The position numbers and the translations under genes were made by a program. This document shows, in pieces, positions 8,655 to 15,488 of a stretch of 64,000 bases of DNA; the stretch's first letter is position 1; the number at the start of each line of letters is the position of its first letter. The stretch is from Clostridia bacterium. GTDB taxonomy: Bacteria; Bacillota; Clostridia; Oscillospirales; CAG-272. Under the pieces are notes generated by a model, which saw only the letters and a list, made by a program, of their open reading frames with translations, did not search any database and was not told the origin of the DNA. Location: contig JAFTPV010000018.1 of assembly GCA_017463125.1 (NCBI GenBank), forward strand, positions 119,866-183,865. The letters run 5' to 3'.

Positions 8655-9197
8655 TTATTCCGCCAGTGCGACATCCTTGGTTTCAACCATAATGGGAATA
8701 TCGCGTCTTTCAGTGACTGCAAGAATCGTAAGAGATTTCTTATCCTCACTGATTTCTTGAAGAGTTCCCGAGTAACCCTGGAAGATACCCGAAACAACTT
8801 CAACCCTGTCACCGATCTTGAGCTTGAATTCCTCGGAAACGACCTCAACGTTGAACATTTCGATTTCAGCATCGGTGAGGGGCGTAGGCTCTGACCCGGG
8901 ACCTACAAAGCCCGTGACGCCGGTAATGTTTCTTACAACATGCCAGGACTCGTCATTCATGGTCATTTTGATAAAGACGTAACTGGGAAACAACTTAGTT
9001 TCAACGATTTTCTCTTCACCCTTATCATTCTTTTCAACGGTTTCCTCAACAGGAACCTTGATGTCGTAGATAAGATGACCGAGACCTCGGTTTTCAACTA
9101 TTTTCTCAATGCTGTCTTTAACCTTGTTCTCATAGCCCGTGTAAGTATGAGCAACGTACCATCTGGGACCAATGTTTTTTTCGTTAATGTTACTCAT
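8655..9197 (-). CDS. nusG: Transcription termination/antitermination factor NusG
   Basis: A 180-residue NusG that binds the RNA polymerase clamp and links it to Rho or the ribosome. The N-terminal NGN domain starts RWYVAHTYTGYENKVKD and has LFPSYVFIKM and VRNITGVTGFVG. The C-terminal KOW motif reads GDRVEVVSGIFQGYSGTLQEI. Follows secE by only 5 bases. The 107-bp gap to rplK contains a weak A/T-rich hairpin (GGGAGAA...TTCTCCC, 8582-8608) but no gene. Confidence 0.97.
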   Translation of the reverse strand: MSNINEKNIGPRWYVAHTYTGYENKVKDSIEKIVENRGLGHLIYDIKVPVEETVEKNDKGEEKIVETKLFPSYVFIKMTMNDESWHVVRNITGVTGFVGPGSEPTPLTDAEIEMFNVEVVSEEFKLKIGDRVEVVSGIFQGYSGTLQEISEDKKSLTILAVTERRDIPIMVETKDVALAE

Positions 9198-9202
9198 TTT
9201 AC

Positions 9203-9496
9203 TTAACCGATAAGACCAGCTATTGTATTGATGATGAATGAAGAAACAACATCAATAAGAGCGATAGCAAGACCAACGGCTACAACTGTAGCTATAACAA
9301 GCTTGAAGCTCTTGAAGACATCAGAGCCGGACATCCAGACGACCTTTTTCATCTCGCCCTTTGTGTCCTTGATGAACTTTACGAGCTTTGAGCAAATACG
9401 AACAATGAAATTAGGCTTCTTGTTCGCGGATTTTGTTTTAACCTCTACCTTGTCAGACGCGCTGTCGGTAGAAAGGTTCTTCTTTTCATCTGCCAT
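9203..9496 (-). CDS. secE: Preprotein translocase subunit SecE
   Basis: A 97-residue SecE, the small clamp subunit of the SecYEG channel. It has a charged, Lys-rich N-terminal extension typical of Gram-positive proteins, the amphipathic helix FIKDTKGEMKKVVWMSGSD, and one C-terminal membrane helix (VIATVVAVGLAIALIDVVSS). It lies between rpmG and nusG, the standard order. A GAGAGGA ribosome site precedes the ATG. Confidence 0.95.
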   Translation of the reverse strand: MADEKKNLSTDSASDKVEVKTKSANKKPNFIVRICSKLVKFIKDTKGEMKKVVWMSGSDVFKSFKLVIATVVAVGLAIALIDVVSSFIINTIAGLIG

Positions 9497-9514
9497 CTCG
9501 TTATCCTCTCGAAA

Positions 9515-9664
9515 TTATTTTGTTTCCTTGTGCAAAGTATGTTTGCGGCAGAAACGGCAATACTTATTCATTTCAAGTCTGTCGGGATCGTTTTTCTTGT
9601 TTTTCTTTGTGTCATAATTTCTTTGCTTGCATTCAGAGCATGCGAGTGTAATTTTGACTCTCAT
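9515..9664 (-). CDS. rpmG: 50S ribosomal protein L33
   Basis: A 49-residue L33 beginning [19 protein letters not shown] and ending [16 protein letters not shown]. The paired Cys-x2-Cys motifs form a zinc-ribbon (zinc-containing type). Ribosome site GGAGGTG lies 9 bases before the ATG. First gene of the operon, 18 bases upstream of secE, and read from a strong sigma-A promoter about 120 bases upstream. Confidence 0.95.
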   Translation of the reverse strand: MRVKITLACSECKQRNYDTKKNKKNDPDRLEMNKYCRFCRKHTLHKETK

Positions 9665-9754
9665 TATATCGGCACCTCCTAGTAGAATTCGGGCAAAGCC
9701 CGTTGAATACCTCCCTCAATGGCGAAGGGGCGTACGCCTGTCCCAAATTTGCGC

Positions 9755-9780
9755 ACAAAAAAAGCCCTCCGACAGAGGTA
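9755..9780 (-). other. Possible early leader hairpin of the rpmG operon
   Basis: Directly after the predicted transcription start the minus strand reads CCTC-TGTCG-GAGG followed by GC and seven T. It looks like a small terminator or attenuator at the head of the transcript. A second small palindrome (CGGGCTTTGCCCG, around 9689-9701) follows. Neither matches a known leader family. Confidence 0.35.
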
Positions 9781-9785
9781 AAGAC

Positions 9786-9814
9786 ATTATACCATTATTT
9801 TCTTCTGTTGTCAA
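9786..9814 (-). promoter_or_regulatory. Sigma-A promoter of the rpmG-secE-nusG-rplKA operon
   Basis: Minus strand: TTGACA (9814-9809), 17-bp spacer, TATAAT (9791-9786). A consensus promoter, fitting a ribosomal operon. Confidence 0.85.
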
Positions 9815-9861
9815 GGGGTTTTACAAAAATATTTTAATAAATGACATATAATGTTAAAAGG

Positions 9862-9890
9862 TTGACTTTCTTAATTGTATATTGTATAAT
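9862..9890 (+). promoter_or_regulatory. Sigma-A promoter of the hydroxyacid dehydrogenase gene
   Basis: TTGACT (9862-9867), 17-bp spacer, TATAAT (9885-9890). Confidence 0.8.
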
Positions 9891-9925
9891 ATTTGTGCTA
9901 AAACATTTTGGAAGAGGCAGCTTTT

Positions 9926-10876
9926 ATGAGAATAGTTTTGCTTGACCGAGCATCTCTTGGGGAGGACACACCTGTCTGTAAGCTTAAGTCCCTTGGCGAG
10001 CTTGTGATATACGATTCAACACCGGCGCATAAGCTTGCAGAAAGAATAGCGGACGCTGACGTCATAGTCATAAATAAGATTAAAATTACCGAAGACATCT
10101 TAAAAACGGCAAAAGACCTTAAGCTTATCTGTGTTTTTGCTACCGGATTTGATAATATTGATATCGTTGTTGCTAAAAAATACGGAGTTGCCGTTTGCAA
10201 TGTGCCTGGATATTCTTCGGAGAGCGTTGCACTCTTTACCGCTGCTACCGTTTTAGCACTTTACTCGCATATATTTGAATATAATGAATTTGTAAAAAAC
10301 GGCGAATATATCCGTCTTGGTTTGCCTAATCGCCTGATCCCCGTATATCATGAGCTTGCGGGCAAAACGTGGGGTATTATCGGTTACGGCGGAATAGGGA
10401 AGGCTGTTGCAAGGATTGCGGGCGGCTTTGGGGCAAAAGTCATCGTCAACAAGAGAACTCACGACCCCGAGTGCGAATGTGTTGATATAGATACTCTTTG
10501 CGCCGAGAGCGATATTATAACTATTCACTGTCCGTTAAACGAGAAGAGTCGGGGCCTTATTAACAAAGACCGTATTAACAAAATGAAGCGCGACGTAATA
10601 ATAGTAAACGAGGCAAGAGGTGCCGTTGTTAACGAGAGCGACGTCCGTGACGCCGTAATTGAAAAGCGTATCGGCGGATATGGCTGTGACGTATATTCTA
10701 AGGAGCCTTTTGACAAGAGTCATCCTTATAATGATATAATGTTACTCCCAAACGTTCTTTTAACTCCACACGCAGCGTGGGGAGCATACGAGGCAAGAGA
10801 ACGTTGCCTTAATATTATTATTGATAACATTAATTCGTTTATTGAAGGAAAATTCTTGAATAGAGTAGATAAATAG
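9926..10876 (+). CDS. D-2-hydroxyacid dehydrogenase (NAD-dependent)
   Basis: A 316-residue member of the D-isomer-specific 2-hydroxyacid dehydrogenase family, oxidising or forming 2-hydroxyacids with NAD(P)H in the cytoplasm. The Rossmann motif is GKTWGIIGYGGIGKAVARIA. The catalytic triad is visible: Arg in VNEARGAVVNE, Glu in the RIGGYGCDVYSKEPF region, and His in LLTPHAAWGAYEAR. Substrate-side motif ATGFDNIDI is standard. The start is placed at the ATG at 9926, 8 bases after GAAGAGG, rather than at the upstream TTG at 9908. Glycerate, lactate or phosphoglycerate-type specificity cannot be decided. Single-gene unit with its own promoter and terminator. Confidence 0.9.
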   Translation: MRIVLLDRASLGEDTPVCKLKSLGELVIYDSTPAHKLAERIADADVIVINKIKITEDILKTAKDLKLICVFATGFDNIDIVVAKKYGVAVCNVPGYSSESVALFTAATVLALYSHIFEYNEFVKNGEYIRLGLPNRLIPVYHELAGKTWGIIGYGGIGKAVARIAGGFGAKVIVNKRTHDPECECVDIDTLCAESDIITIHCPLNEKSRGLINKDRINKMKRDVIIVNEARGAVVNESDVRDAVIEKRIGGYGCDVYSKEPFDKSHPYNDIMLLPNVLLTPHAAWGAYEARERCLNIIIDNINSFIEGKFLNRVDK

Positions 10877-10883
10877 AGGCAGA

Positions 10884-10916
10884 AAAACCGAATGGCGCGT
10901 ACCATTCGGCTTTTCT
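10884..10916 (+). terminator. Intrinsic terminator after the dehydrogenase
   Basis: Stem CCGAATGG (10888-10895) / CCATTCGG (10902-10909) followed by CTTTTCTTT. Confidence 0.85.
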
Positions 10917-10927
10917 TTATAAAAGAG

Positions 10928-12100
10928 TTATCCTCTATCTATGGTGATAACACAAAAGTGATCCGGACGCTTCTCGCTTACGGCGCTCTGAATTTTATGA
11001 ATAATTTCAGATTCACTATCCTCTATATCAAAGGGAACCACTAGGTCAAAAATCAGATTTGTGTGAGTGAGACCTATTACGGTTCTGAAATCGTGTATAG
11101 GATATGCAAGACTTGCATCCTTTAGAGTTTCAATCAAAAATGCCTTAAGCTCGTTAACAGCTTCATCGTCCGTAACGATAGGGTCCATATGGATTGTGCA
11201 GGAGATGTTAAGTCGCTCCTTTATAACACGCTCAACGTTATCTATCATATCGTGCAGATAATATATATCTGTTTTGCCGTCTACCTCTGCGTGAAAGGAT
11301 GCGATAAAGCTGTGGGGGCCGTAATTGTGTACAAGAAGGTCGTGAATTCCAAGAATTTCGGGGTATTCTTCGACCACAGAGATTATATTATCAACAGTTT
11401 CTTTTACCGGCGCTTCGCCTAAAAGAGCGTTTTTTGTTTCGTTAAGTATTTTTGCTCCTGCGACTATTACGAGAGCTGATACGATAATACCTACGATGCT
11501 GTCAAGTATTGCAAATCCCGTAAGGCTGACTATAAGAGAGGTAATAAGGACAGCACCGGTTGAAAGCGAATCCATTAACGAGTCGGTTGCCGATGCCATA
11601 ACTACCTTTGAATCTATCTTTTTGCCGATGCTCTTATAGAAAAATCCTAGCCACAGCTTTACGAGCACGGAGAATGCAAGAATTATCATCGTGATAACAG
11701 TTATGTTATGTGGCTCAGAGGTCTTAAAGCCAAGAAGTGTCTGTGCTGAGTCTATTAGCAGCTCTATACCGACGAGTAAAATCAAAAACGAAACTATTAT
11801 TGAGCAAATATATTCCATTCGCGCATGACCGAAGGGATGCTCTTTGTCAGCAGGCTTTGACGATAGCTTGAAGCTGAAGAAGGTGATAAGAGAAGCACCG
11901 GCGTCAGAGAGGTTGTTGACAGCGTCGGCAATAATGGAAGCCGAGTGTGCAAAAATACCCGCAGTAAGCTTGACTGCCGCTAAAATCATATTTATCACAA
12001 TACCGACAATGCCCGCCATAGTACCGTAGTCCTTTCGCACAACGGGGTTGTTTATGTCTTTATGATGTTTTACAAAAATTTTTGACAGTATTTCTGACAT
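10928..12100 (-). CDS. Cation diffusion facilitator (CDF) family metal exporter
   Basis: A 390-residue CDF transporter exporting divalent metals (Zn, Fe, Mn or similar) by proton exchange. It has six membrane helices; the metal site is formed by DAVNNLSDAG in helix II and TDSLMDS in helix V, with the family motif HPFGHARMEY between. A cytoplasmic C-terminal domain (PLAYP... HTNLIFDLVVP region, plus DLLVHNYGPHSFIASFHAEVD) is longer than in minimal members, as in the MMT/Fe-Zn subgroup. Metal preference is not resolvable here. Convergent with the preceding dehydrogenase. Confidence 0.9.
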   Translation of the reverse strand: MSEILSKIFVKHHKDINNPVVRKDYGTMAGIVGIVINMILAAVKLTAGIFAHSASIIADAVNNLSDAGASLITFFSFKLSSKPADKEHPFGHARMEYICSIIVSFLILLVGIELLIDSAQTLLGFKTSEPHNITVITMIILAFSVLVKLWLGFFYKSIGKKIDSKVVMASATDSLMDSLSTGAVLITSLIVSLTGFAILDSIVGIIVSALVIVAGAKILNETKNALLGEAPVKETVDNIISVVEEYPEILGIHDLLVHNYGPHSFIASFHAEVDGKTDIYYLHDMIDNVERVIKERLNISCTIHMDPIVTDDEAVNELKAFLIETLKDASLAYPIHDFRTVIGLTHTNLIFDLVVPFDIEDSESEIIHKIQSAVSEKRPDHFCVITIDRG

Positions 12101-12176
12101 ATTTTTTCCTCACGTATTTACTTTTTATTAAAAATGTGTTAAGATATACTTATAACTATTTAACAAGGAAAATAAA

Positions 12177-12506
12177 ATGAATTATAAAACCATTATTCCC
12201 GAAGGAAAGGATTATGCAGCTCTTGTTACCGAGCTCAGATACGCGGTGGCATCTGCAAGAGCCTCGGGCGAAGAGCTTGTAATTATAAATATCCCCGATA
12301 ACGACGATGTGCAGTCTAAAAAAACAAAGACTCTTATTATACGTATATTAAAGACTATGAAAAAAGAAGGTCTTATACAGTTTTATGCAACAGGGGAGAG
12401 CTTTGAGTCCTTGACGACAGAGGCAAGATTTCTTCTCAATAAATATCCGCAGATTATTTCCGATTCACAAAAAGATTCTGCTGATATATTATATGCAAAA
12501 ATATGA
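12177..12506 (+). CDS. Conserved small protein of unknown function
   Basis: A 109-residue cytoplasmic protein I do not recognise. It looks alpha/beta: a predicted strand EELVIINIPD, a basic helix KTKTLIIRILKTMKKEGLIQFYA and a further helix LTTEARFLLNKYPQII. No Cys, no metal motif and no signal peptide. It is transcribed alone, with AAGGAAAATAAA before the ATG, and ends at a strong hairpin. Reading frame, ribosome site and typical codon use support a real gene. Confidence 0.65.
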   Translation: MNYKTIIPEGKDYAALVTELRYAVASARASGEELVIINIPDNDDVQSKKTKTLIIRILKTMKKEGLIQFYATGESFESLTTEARFLLNKYPQIISDSQKDSADILYAKI

Positions 12507-12516
12507 TTATGAAATT

Positions 12517-12555
12517 AAAGGTTGCCGAAGGAAAGTCCGACGGCAACCTTTAACT
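12517..12555. terminator. Hairpin terminator between the hypothetical gene and acpP
   Basis: Eleven-base stem AAAGGTTGCCG (12517-12527) / CGGCAACCTTT (12541-12551). Lies between two converging genes and probably serves both. Confidence 0.7.
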
Positions 12556-12569
12556 ATATTACAAAAAAA

Positions 12570-12794
12570 TTAAACCTTGGATTCAAGATAATTAACAACA
12601 TCGCCAACGGTGTTGAAATTATGGAGATCCTCGTCTTCGATTACAACATTGAATTTTTCTTCACAGGCGTAAACAAGGTCTGCAAGCTCGAGAGAATTAA
12701 TGCCCAAATCGCCAGAAAGCTCTGCTTCCATAGTAATAGAATCAGGATTAACGTTGAGTTCTTCAGCCATAAAATTCTTTAAGGTTTCAAACAT
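12570..12794 (-). CDS. acpP: Acyl carrier protein
   Basis: A 74-residue acidic carrier protein for acyl chains. The phosphopantetheine serine lies in DLGINSLELADLV. The usual Asp-Ser-Leu motif is Asn-Ser-Leu here, and the following Asp of DSLD is Glu. It stands alone rather than beside fab genes, so it may be the housekeeping ACP or a specialised one. Ribosome site GGAGGG precedes the ATG. Confidence 0.88.
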   Translation of the reverse strand: MFETLKNFMAEELNVNPDSITMEAELSGDLGINSLELADLVYACEEKFNVVIEDEDLHNFNTVGDVVNYLESKV

Positions 12795-12838
12795 ATACTA
12801 CCCTCCTTTGTTATTTATCAAATGTTGATACCTGCTAT

Positions 12839-12867
12839 ATAATACTATATCTTTCCAATTTTGTCAA
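12839..12867 (-). promoter_or_regulatory. Sigma-A promoter of acpP
   Basis: Minus strand: TTGACA (12867-12862), 17-bp spacer, TATTAT (12844-12839). Confidence 0.75.
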
Positions 12868-12979
12868 GTGTTTTTTATGAAAAAACGCTTTTTATCCATT
12901 TTTTTCCACAAAACGAGATGCTTTGCTCTAAATTTACTAATTTTTAATATTTGGATTTGCAAAAAAACTACGCCATTGC

Positions 12980-13008
12980 TTGACAGTAAGATAAATATAT
13001 GTTATCAT
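12980..13008 (+). promoter_or_regulatory. Sigma-A promoter of the NfeD-like gene
   Basis: TTGACA (12980-12985), 17-bp spacer, TATCAT (13003-13008); a better TATAAT lies 5 bp further but with a 22-bp spacer. Confidence 0.6.
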
Positions 13009-13041
13009 ATAATCTGTGAGAAAGCATTTGGAGGTACACTT

Positions 13042-13335
13042 ATGACATACGAATGGTTTTTGATCGCGCTCTGCGTGATAGCCATAATTCTTTTGATATA
13101 TTTCCTGTTAGCAAAGCATAAATCCACAAATCAAGGTGTTTCGGGGATAGAATCGGTGATAGGTGAGAAATGCGTCGTAACCGAGAAAATTGACAATTAC
13201 GCCGGATGCGGTCAGGTAAAAATTAACGGTCAGCTTTGGTCAGCGCGCAGCGCCTATGAAAACGATGTTTTCGAGGAAGGGGATCAGCTTTCAATCGTTG
13301 CTATCGAGGGCGTTAAGCTGATTTGCAAGAAATAA
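13042..13335 (+). CDS. NfeD-like C-terminal (OB-fold) membrane protein
   Basis: A 97-residue protein. The start is at 13042, where GGAGGT lies 8 bases upstream; earlier in-frame starts fall inside the promoter. One N-terminal membrane helix (FLIALCVIAIILLIYFLL) is followed by a small beta-rich domain with the NfeD signature: GEKCVVTEKI... GQVKINGQLWSARS ... GDQLSIVAIEGVKLIC. Full NfeD proteins partner with SPFH/flotillin-type proteins; this is the short OB-only form with no partner beside it. Role inferred as membrane-quality or microdomain related, weakly. Confidence 0.8.
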   Translation: MTYEWFLIALCVIAIILLIYFLLAKHKSTNQGVSGIESVIGEKCVVTEKIDNYAGCGQVKINGQLWSARSAYENDVFEEGDQLSIVAIEGVKLICKK

Positions 13336-13355
13336 GCGCGAAATATTTATAACGT

Positions 13356-13386
13356 AGAAGGACGGTTTGCCGTCCTTTTATATTTT
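13356..13386 (+). terminator. Terminator after the NfeD-like gene
   Basis: Stem AAGGACGG / CCGTCCTT (13358-13377) followed by TTATATTTT. Confidence 0.8.
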
Positions 13387-13390
13387 CGTA

Positions 13391-13443
13391 TCTCACTCCT
13401 AAAAGAAAATCCAAGCAAAAAGCTTGGATTTTTTTGGGTGAGA
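13391..13443 (-). repeat. Left copy of a 54-bp direct repeat with terminator hairpin
   Basis: Nearly identical to 13580-13633 (one single-base indel and one substitution). On the minus strand it holds the end of a tRNA-like acceptor arm (TTCTCACCCA) and a terminator hairpin, AATCCAAGC / GCTTGGATT. See the separate finding on the tRNA-His remnant. Confidence 0.8.
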
Positions 13444-13574
13444 AGGGATGTCGAACAGGCGACGTACATCTTTTTCAAATTCGTCGCCCGAAGTTTTATA
13501 AAAAACTTCTCCTCGGCGGTACTGGATATATTTAGCCGTTTTGTTAATGGCGGCCTTCGGAGTGGGTTCTCACC
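13437..13574 (-). pseudogene. Degenerate tRNA-like remnant downstream of tRNA-His
   Basis: On the minus strand the segment starts GGTGAGAA (13574-13567) and ends TTCTCACC-CA (13444-13435), an 8-bp acceptor-like pairing. A GTTCGA T-loop-like element lies near the 3' end, but there is no sound anticodon arm and the length (about 138 bases) is wrong for a tRNA. Internal small hairpins (GCGACG/CGTCGC, GAAGTTTT/AAAACTTC) occur. I read it as a decayed tRNA copy or a small remnant left by an integration at tRNA-His. No protein gene is credible here. Confidence 0.4.
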
Positions 13575-13579
13575 ACACA

Positions 13580-13633
13580 TCTCACTCCTAAAAGAAAAAT
13601 CCAAGCAAAAAGCTTGGATTTTTTGGGGTGAGA
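13580..13633 (-). repeat. Right copy of the 54-bp direct repeat (tRNA-His 3' end plus terminator)
   Basis: Covers the last bases of tRNA-His and its intrinsic terminator (AATCCAAGC loop GCTTGGATT followed by T-run on the minus strand). The left copy lies 189 bp away. Confidence 0.8.
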
Positions 13634-13701
13634 TATGGGATTCGAACCCACGGCCTCCAGGGCCACAACCTGGCGCTATAACCAGCTTAGCTAATCCCAC
13701 C
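13624..13701 (-). tRNA. tRNA-His (GUG)
   Basis: Minus strand. Acceptor GTGGGAT / ATCTCAC, preceded by the extra G-1 typical of tRNA-His and followed by discriminator C and encoded CCA. Anticodon arm CCAGG-TTGTGGC-CCTGG gives GTG. T arm GTGGG-TTCGAAT-CCCAT. All arms pair. Confidence 0.96.
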
Positions 13702-13706
13702 ATGTA

Positions 13707-13783
13707 TGGCGTGCCTTGAGGGACTCGAACCCCCGACCTACTGCTTAGAAGGCAGTTGCTCTATCCAGCTGAGCTAAAGGCAC
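13707..13783 (-). tRNA. tRNA-Arg (UCU)
   Basis: Minus strand. Acceptor GTGCCTT / AAGGCAC, discriminator G, CCA encoded. Anticodon arm ACTGC-CTTCTAA-GCAGT gives TCT. Upstream of tRNA-His with 5 bases between, in one transcript. Confidence 0.96.
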
Positions 13784-13802
13784 ATGCTTGACAACGGCTA
13801 TT

Positions 13803-13831
13803 ATTATAACAGAACATTTTAATTTTGTCAA
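13803..13831 (-). promoter_or_regulatory. Sigma-A promoter of the tRNA-Arg/tRNA-His unit
   Basis: Minus strand: TTGACA (13831-13826), 17-bp spacer, TATAAT (13808-13803), a full consensus promoter about 20 bases before tRNA-Arg. Confidence 0.88.
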
Positions 13832-13933
13832 TAGATTTTTCACAACTTTTTTCGGAAAAATAAAATTACTTGCTAAAAATCCTCTTGTTATGACAGGTTT
13901 ATCGATTTTTCATTTTAATTTATTATTTTTTCA

Positions 13934-13962
13934 TTTACATAAAAATGAGTGAATGTTATAAT
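13934..13962 (+). promoter_or_regulatory. Sigma-A promoter of the symporter gene
   Basis: TTTACA (13934-13939), 17-bp spacer, TATAAT (13957-13962). Confidence 0.75.
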
Positions 13963-14019
13963 GAGAGTGAATAATAGAAATAATACTTAGCTCAATCTAT
14001 AATGCTGTGGGAGAACTCT

Positions 14020-15441
14020 ATGGACCTTATACTTGATAAGATAGGTGAGATAAATTCATTTATATACGATAATTTTTTGAGCATTGCAATGCTGGTGCTT
14101 TTGATAGCTACCGGTCTGTTTCTCTCTGTTAAGACACGCTTTTTGCAGTTCAGGAAATTCGGTTACACTATCAAAAATACACTCGGAAGCCTGTTTTCTA
14201 AAAATCAGCATGAAAGCGACAAAGGAAGTGTCACGCCCTTCCAGGCGGTTACTACCGCTTTAGCAGGTACTATAGGCACGGGCAGCATTGCCGGTCTTGC
14301 AACCGCTCTGGTTTCCGGTGGACCGGGTGCTGTATTCTGGATGTGGATAAGCGCGCTTCTCGGAATGGTAACAAAGTATTCCGAGATCGTTCTTTCTATC
14401 AAGTACCGTGAAAAAAATGAAAAGGGCGCCTACGTCGGCGGACCGATGTATTATATCAAAAACGGTCTTGGTATGAAATGGCTCGCTGCACTTTTTGCGG
14501 TGTTTGCGATGATAGCCTGTCTTGGCACGGGTAATGCAACTCAGTCGAATTCAATTGCTGATGTTATGAATAAAACCTTTGAGGTACCAGTGCTGCTTAC
14601 CGGTTTAGTACTCACGCTTATCGTAGGTGCAGTTATCCTCGGAGGTGTCAAGCGGATCGCCTCCGTCAACGAAAAGCTCGTACCCTTCATGGCAGCATTT
14701 TTCATAATTTCCGCTGTAGCGGCACTCATTTTGAGGCTTGATAGAATTCCCGAGGCCTTCGCGCTGATATTTAAGGAAGCCTTTAATTTCAAGTCTGCCT
14801 TTGGCGGAGTTCTCGGTTACGGTGTCATATCGGCTATGCGTATGGGTATTGGGCGGGGAGTTTTTTCAAACGAGGCAGGCCTTGGCAGCGCACCGATTGC
14901 TCACGCCGCCTCCAGCACTAAGGATCCTGTAAAGCAGGGACTTTGGGGAATGTTTGAGGTATTTATAACAACCATTGTTATTTGTACTTTTTCTGCACTG
15001 GTGGTTTTAACATCCGATGCGTATTTTGTATCATCGTCAGAGTTTCTTGCGACAGGTTCTGCCGCTATTAACGGCGCTTCCTTAAGCAGTGCGGCGTTTA
15101 ACGAGGCACTTCCCGGTATCGGAAGCATCGGCGTTGCTATATCAACGATATTTTTCTCGCTTTCTACGATTCTTGGTTGGGCGTATTACGGAGAGGTGTG
15201 CGCGGGTTATCTGTTCAAGAAGCATCGCAACGCTGCCGTATGGGTATACAGAATAGTCTACGTCGCCTTCGTCTTTATCGGTACCACCGTAAATCTTCAG
15301 GTGATATGGGGAATTGCCGATACTATGAATGCTCTTATGGCAGTGCCAAACCTTATCGGTATCATCGGTCTTTATAAGGTCGTTAAGAGCTTGACTAAAG
15401 AGCATTTTGAAAAGAAAAATATCCCTTCAATAAAGGAATAG
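14020..15441 (+). CDS. Sodium:alanine (AGCS family) symporter
   Basis: A 473-residue membrane protein importing alanine, glycine or a related amino acid with Na+. Family marks: FLSVKTRFLQFRKFGYTIK near the N-terminus, FQAVTTALAGTIGTGSIAGLA, GPGAVFWMWISALLGMVTK, GGPMYYIKNGLG, and MGIGRGVFSNEAGLGSAPIAHA. About ten to eleven membrane helices. The start is set at 14020, because the ribosome site GGGAGA lies between the ATG at 14002 and this one. Single-gene unit with its own promoter and terminator. Confidence 0.93.
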   Translation: MDLILDKIGEINSFIYDNFLSIAMLVLLIATGLFLSVKTRFLQFRKFGYTIKNTLGSLFSKNQHESDKGSVTPFQAVTTALAGTIGTGSIAGLATALVSGGPGAVFWMWISALLGMVTKYSEIVLSIKYREKNEKGAYVGGPMYYIKNGLGMKWLAALFAVFAMIACLGTGNATQSNSIADVMNKTFEVPVLLTGLVLTLIVGAVILGGVKRIASVNEKLVPFMAAFFIISAVAALILRLDRIPEAFALIFKEAFNFKSAFGGVLGYGVISAMRMGIGRGVFSNEAGLGSAPIAHAASSTKDPVKQGLWGMFEVFITTIVICTFSALVVLTSDAYFVSSSEFLATGSAAINGASLSSAAFNEALPGIGSIGVAISTIFFSLSTILGWAYYGEVCAGYLFKKHRNAAVWVYRIVYVAFVFIGTTVNLQVIWGIADTMNALMAVPNLIGIIGLYKVVKSLTKEHFEKKNIPSIKE

Positions 15442-15446
15442 TAGGT

Positions 15447-15486
15447 AAAGGAAATCCGCTTGATTTTTGCGGATTTCCTTTCTTTA
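15447..15486. terminator. Terminator between symporter and clp ATPase genes
   Basis: Thirteen-base stem AAAGGAAATCCGC (15447-15459) / GCGGATTTCCTTT (15469-15481); usable by both converging transcripts. Confidence 0.85.
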
Positions 15487-15488
15487 TA

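Noticed and set aside
12868-13041. Longer N-terminus for the NfeD-like protein
   Set aside because: It would run through the sigma-A promoter, and the only good ribosome site is before 13042.
13347-13703. 118-residue open frame on the minus strand over the tRNA-His region
   Set aside because: It reads through tRNA-His, its terminator and the repeat; the protein is a translated tRNA (frames such as GGRGFESH are familiar false genes), with no ribosome site.
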